From Marinobacter sp. LA51 (GTDB taxonomy: Bacteria; Pseudomonadota; Gammaproteobacteria; Pseudomonadales; Oleiphilaceae): a stretch of 64,000 nucleotides of DNA. Positions within the stretch are counted from its first letter, which is position 1, and each line of letters starts with the position of its first letter. Shown here piece by piece: positions 63,203-64,000 of this stretch. The stretch lies in contig NZ_AP028070.1 of the NCBI RefSeq assembly GCF_030297175.1, forward strand, positions 124,001-188,000, in the 5' to 3' direction. The notes beneath the pieces were generated by a model. It was given only the letters and a program-made list of their open reading frames with translations. It was not told the origin of the DNA and did no database searches. The translations under genes and the position numbers were made by a program.

Positions 63203-64000
63203 TCAGGCCGCCGCCTCACAAAATGGTTTGCCAAAGGGCAGTTGGGCGCGGATGCCGGTGATGTCGGTGTGGTCGGTAATCAGCTCCTGGTACCAGGGGC
63301 CCTGGCTGGTGTTGCCAATGAGCACCACGCCTATCAGGCGGTTTTCGCGGACCAGTAGATGGCTGTAACTGCCGTTGTCGAAATCCCGGAAGATTAGTGA
63401 TTCGGTGGCCTCATCTGGGTTCTGCTGACCGCAGGAAAACACCGGCACGTCGCTGATCTTGAGCCGGGTGGCGATGACCGATGGGGCCCAGCCCGCAGCA
63501 CCGGTGTCGTTGGCAAGCACCCGGGCGAGTATTCGGGCCTGCTGGTAGCCGGGCTCCACCAGGCCAAAGGTTTCGTTGTTCAGTTCACAGCACTCGCCCA
63601 GGGCGTAGATGTCAGGGTCGCTGGTGCGCAGCTGAGGACTCACCCGAATACCTCGGCCGCAGTCCAGGCCTGCGGTCTCGGCCAGTTCCCGGTTCGGCAC
63701 TATGCCGGTGGCAATGACCACCAGATCGGTGCTGATCAGGGTCTGGTCACTCAGTTGCACGGCCCGGACCCGGTCCCGGCCCAACAACTGAAGCGGGGCG
63801 GTTCCGGTGAGAATGTTCAGGCCCTTGCGTTCCAGTGCCTCGGCCAACAGTTGGCCGCCCACGGTATCCAGCTGCCGGTTCAACAGGTAGTTGCTGCGGT
63901 GCAGCACGGTGACGGTAACGCCGCGACGGAGTAGGCCGGCGGCCGCCTCCAGGCCCAGAAATCCGCCGCCGACCACGACCGCGCGCTGCCGGGTTTCGCT
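63203..64000 (-). CDS. FAD/NAD(P)-dependent oxidoreductase, N-terminus outside the window
   Basis: The 266 visible codons continue to the window edge. The visible part has the second nucleotide motif VVVGGGFLGLEAAAG, then GIRVSPQLRTSDPDIYALGE, which binds FAD. It resembles the N-terminal half of NirB and rubredoxin/nitrite-type reductases, and its first FAD domain lies beyond the edge. Its position just before nirB suggests it supplies electrons for nitrate or nitrite assimilation. Any C-terminal domain is absent, as it ends within the fold. Confidence 0.85.
   Translation of the reverse strand, partial: SETRQRAVVVGGGFLGLEAAAGLLRRGVTVTVLHRSNYLLNRQLDTVGGQLLAEALERKGLNILTGTAPLQLLGRDRVRAVQLSDQTLISTDLVVIATGIVPNRELAETAGLDCGRGIRVSPQLRTSDPDIYALGECCELNNETFGLVEPGYQQARILARVLANDTGAAGWAPSVIATRLKISDVPVFSCGQQNPDEATESLIFRDFDNGSYSHLLVRENRLIGVVLIGNTSQGPWYQELITDHTDITGIRAQLPFGKPFCEAAA

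Overview
The window looks like chromosome of a marine gammaproteobacterium, most probably Marinobacter. The strongest clue is a wax ester synthase/DGAT (58678-60045) that closely matches my memory of the Marinobacter WS2 enzyme. An ectoine cluster, an OprI/Lpp-type lipoprotein, nirBD and generally high GC fit. The genus is inferred from recognised proteins, not from a database search.

Layout. 1-9.5 kb: a gene end (possibly queE), an AraC regulator, a WYL regulator followed by a secreted ExeM-type nuclease, two MFS transporters (one behind a MarR regulator), and a Mn exporter of the UPF0016 family behind a probable yybP-ykoY riboswitch. 8.4-15.5 kb is envelope biology: two L,D-transpeptidases, a small Lpp-like lipoprotein, an NfeD/slipin pair and a K+/H+ antiporter. 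A tRNA-Gly(CCC) lies at 15534. 15.8-25.9 kb: a CHASE4-GGDEF-EAL protein, type II NADH dehydrogenase, a TetR gene divergent from a CMD-family gene across three palindromic operators, a LOG protein and small genes. 26-31.4 kb is sulfur-related: a periplasmic rhodanese, a YeeE/YedE transporter, a small CAPCGAPC membrane protein and a cystine-type ABC importer.

32.3-42.1 kb is the most unusual part. A DUF3179 protein, a c-type cytochrome embedded in about 17 Asn-Pro-Cys repeats and a DUF6969-like protein run rightward. An ECF sigma factor with a zinc-finger anti-sigma factor runs leftward. A DedA-disulfide reductase fusion, a radical SAM enzyme, a sodium:solute symporter and a metallophosphoesterase then run rightward. 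The same motif, GTAACAA-N14-YGTCG, lies before both rightward gene sets, suggesting one ECF regulon.

42.2-47 kb holds ectA, ectB and the ectoine-type aspartokinase, with ectC missing from its usual place, then a group-2 sigma-70 factor. 47-60 kb is mixed housekeeping (tag, pdxH, DUF748, yfbR, a second SPFH/NfeD pair, a diguanylate cyclase, wax ester synthase). 60.1-64 kb is NADH nitrite reductase nirBD plus a truncated FAD oxidoreductase. Two copies of a palindromic repeat family, with a shared core and self-complementary arms that differ between copies, sit at 39.6 and 60.6 kb. With the listed RNA and regulatory features, no stretch above 300 bases is left without a feature, and no IS element, prophage or CRISPR array was seen.
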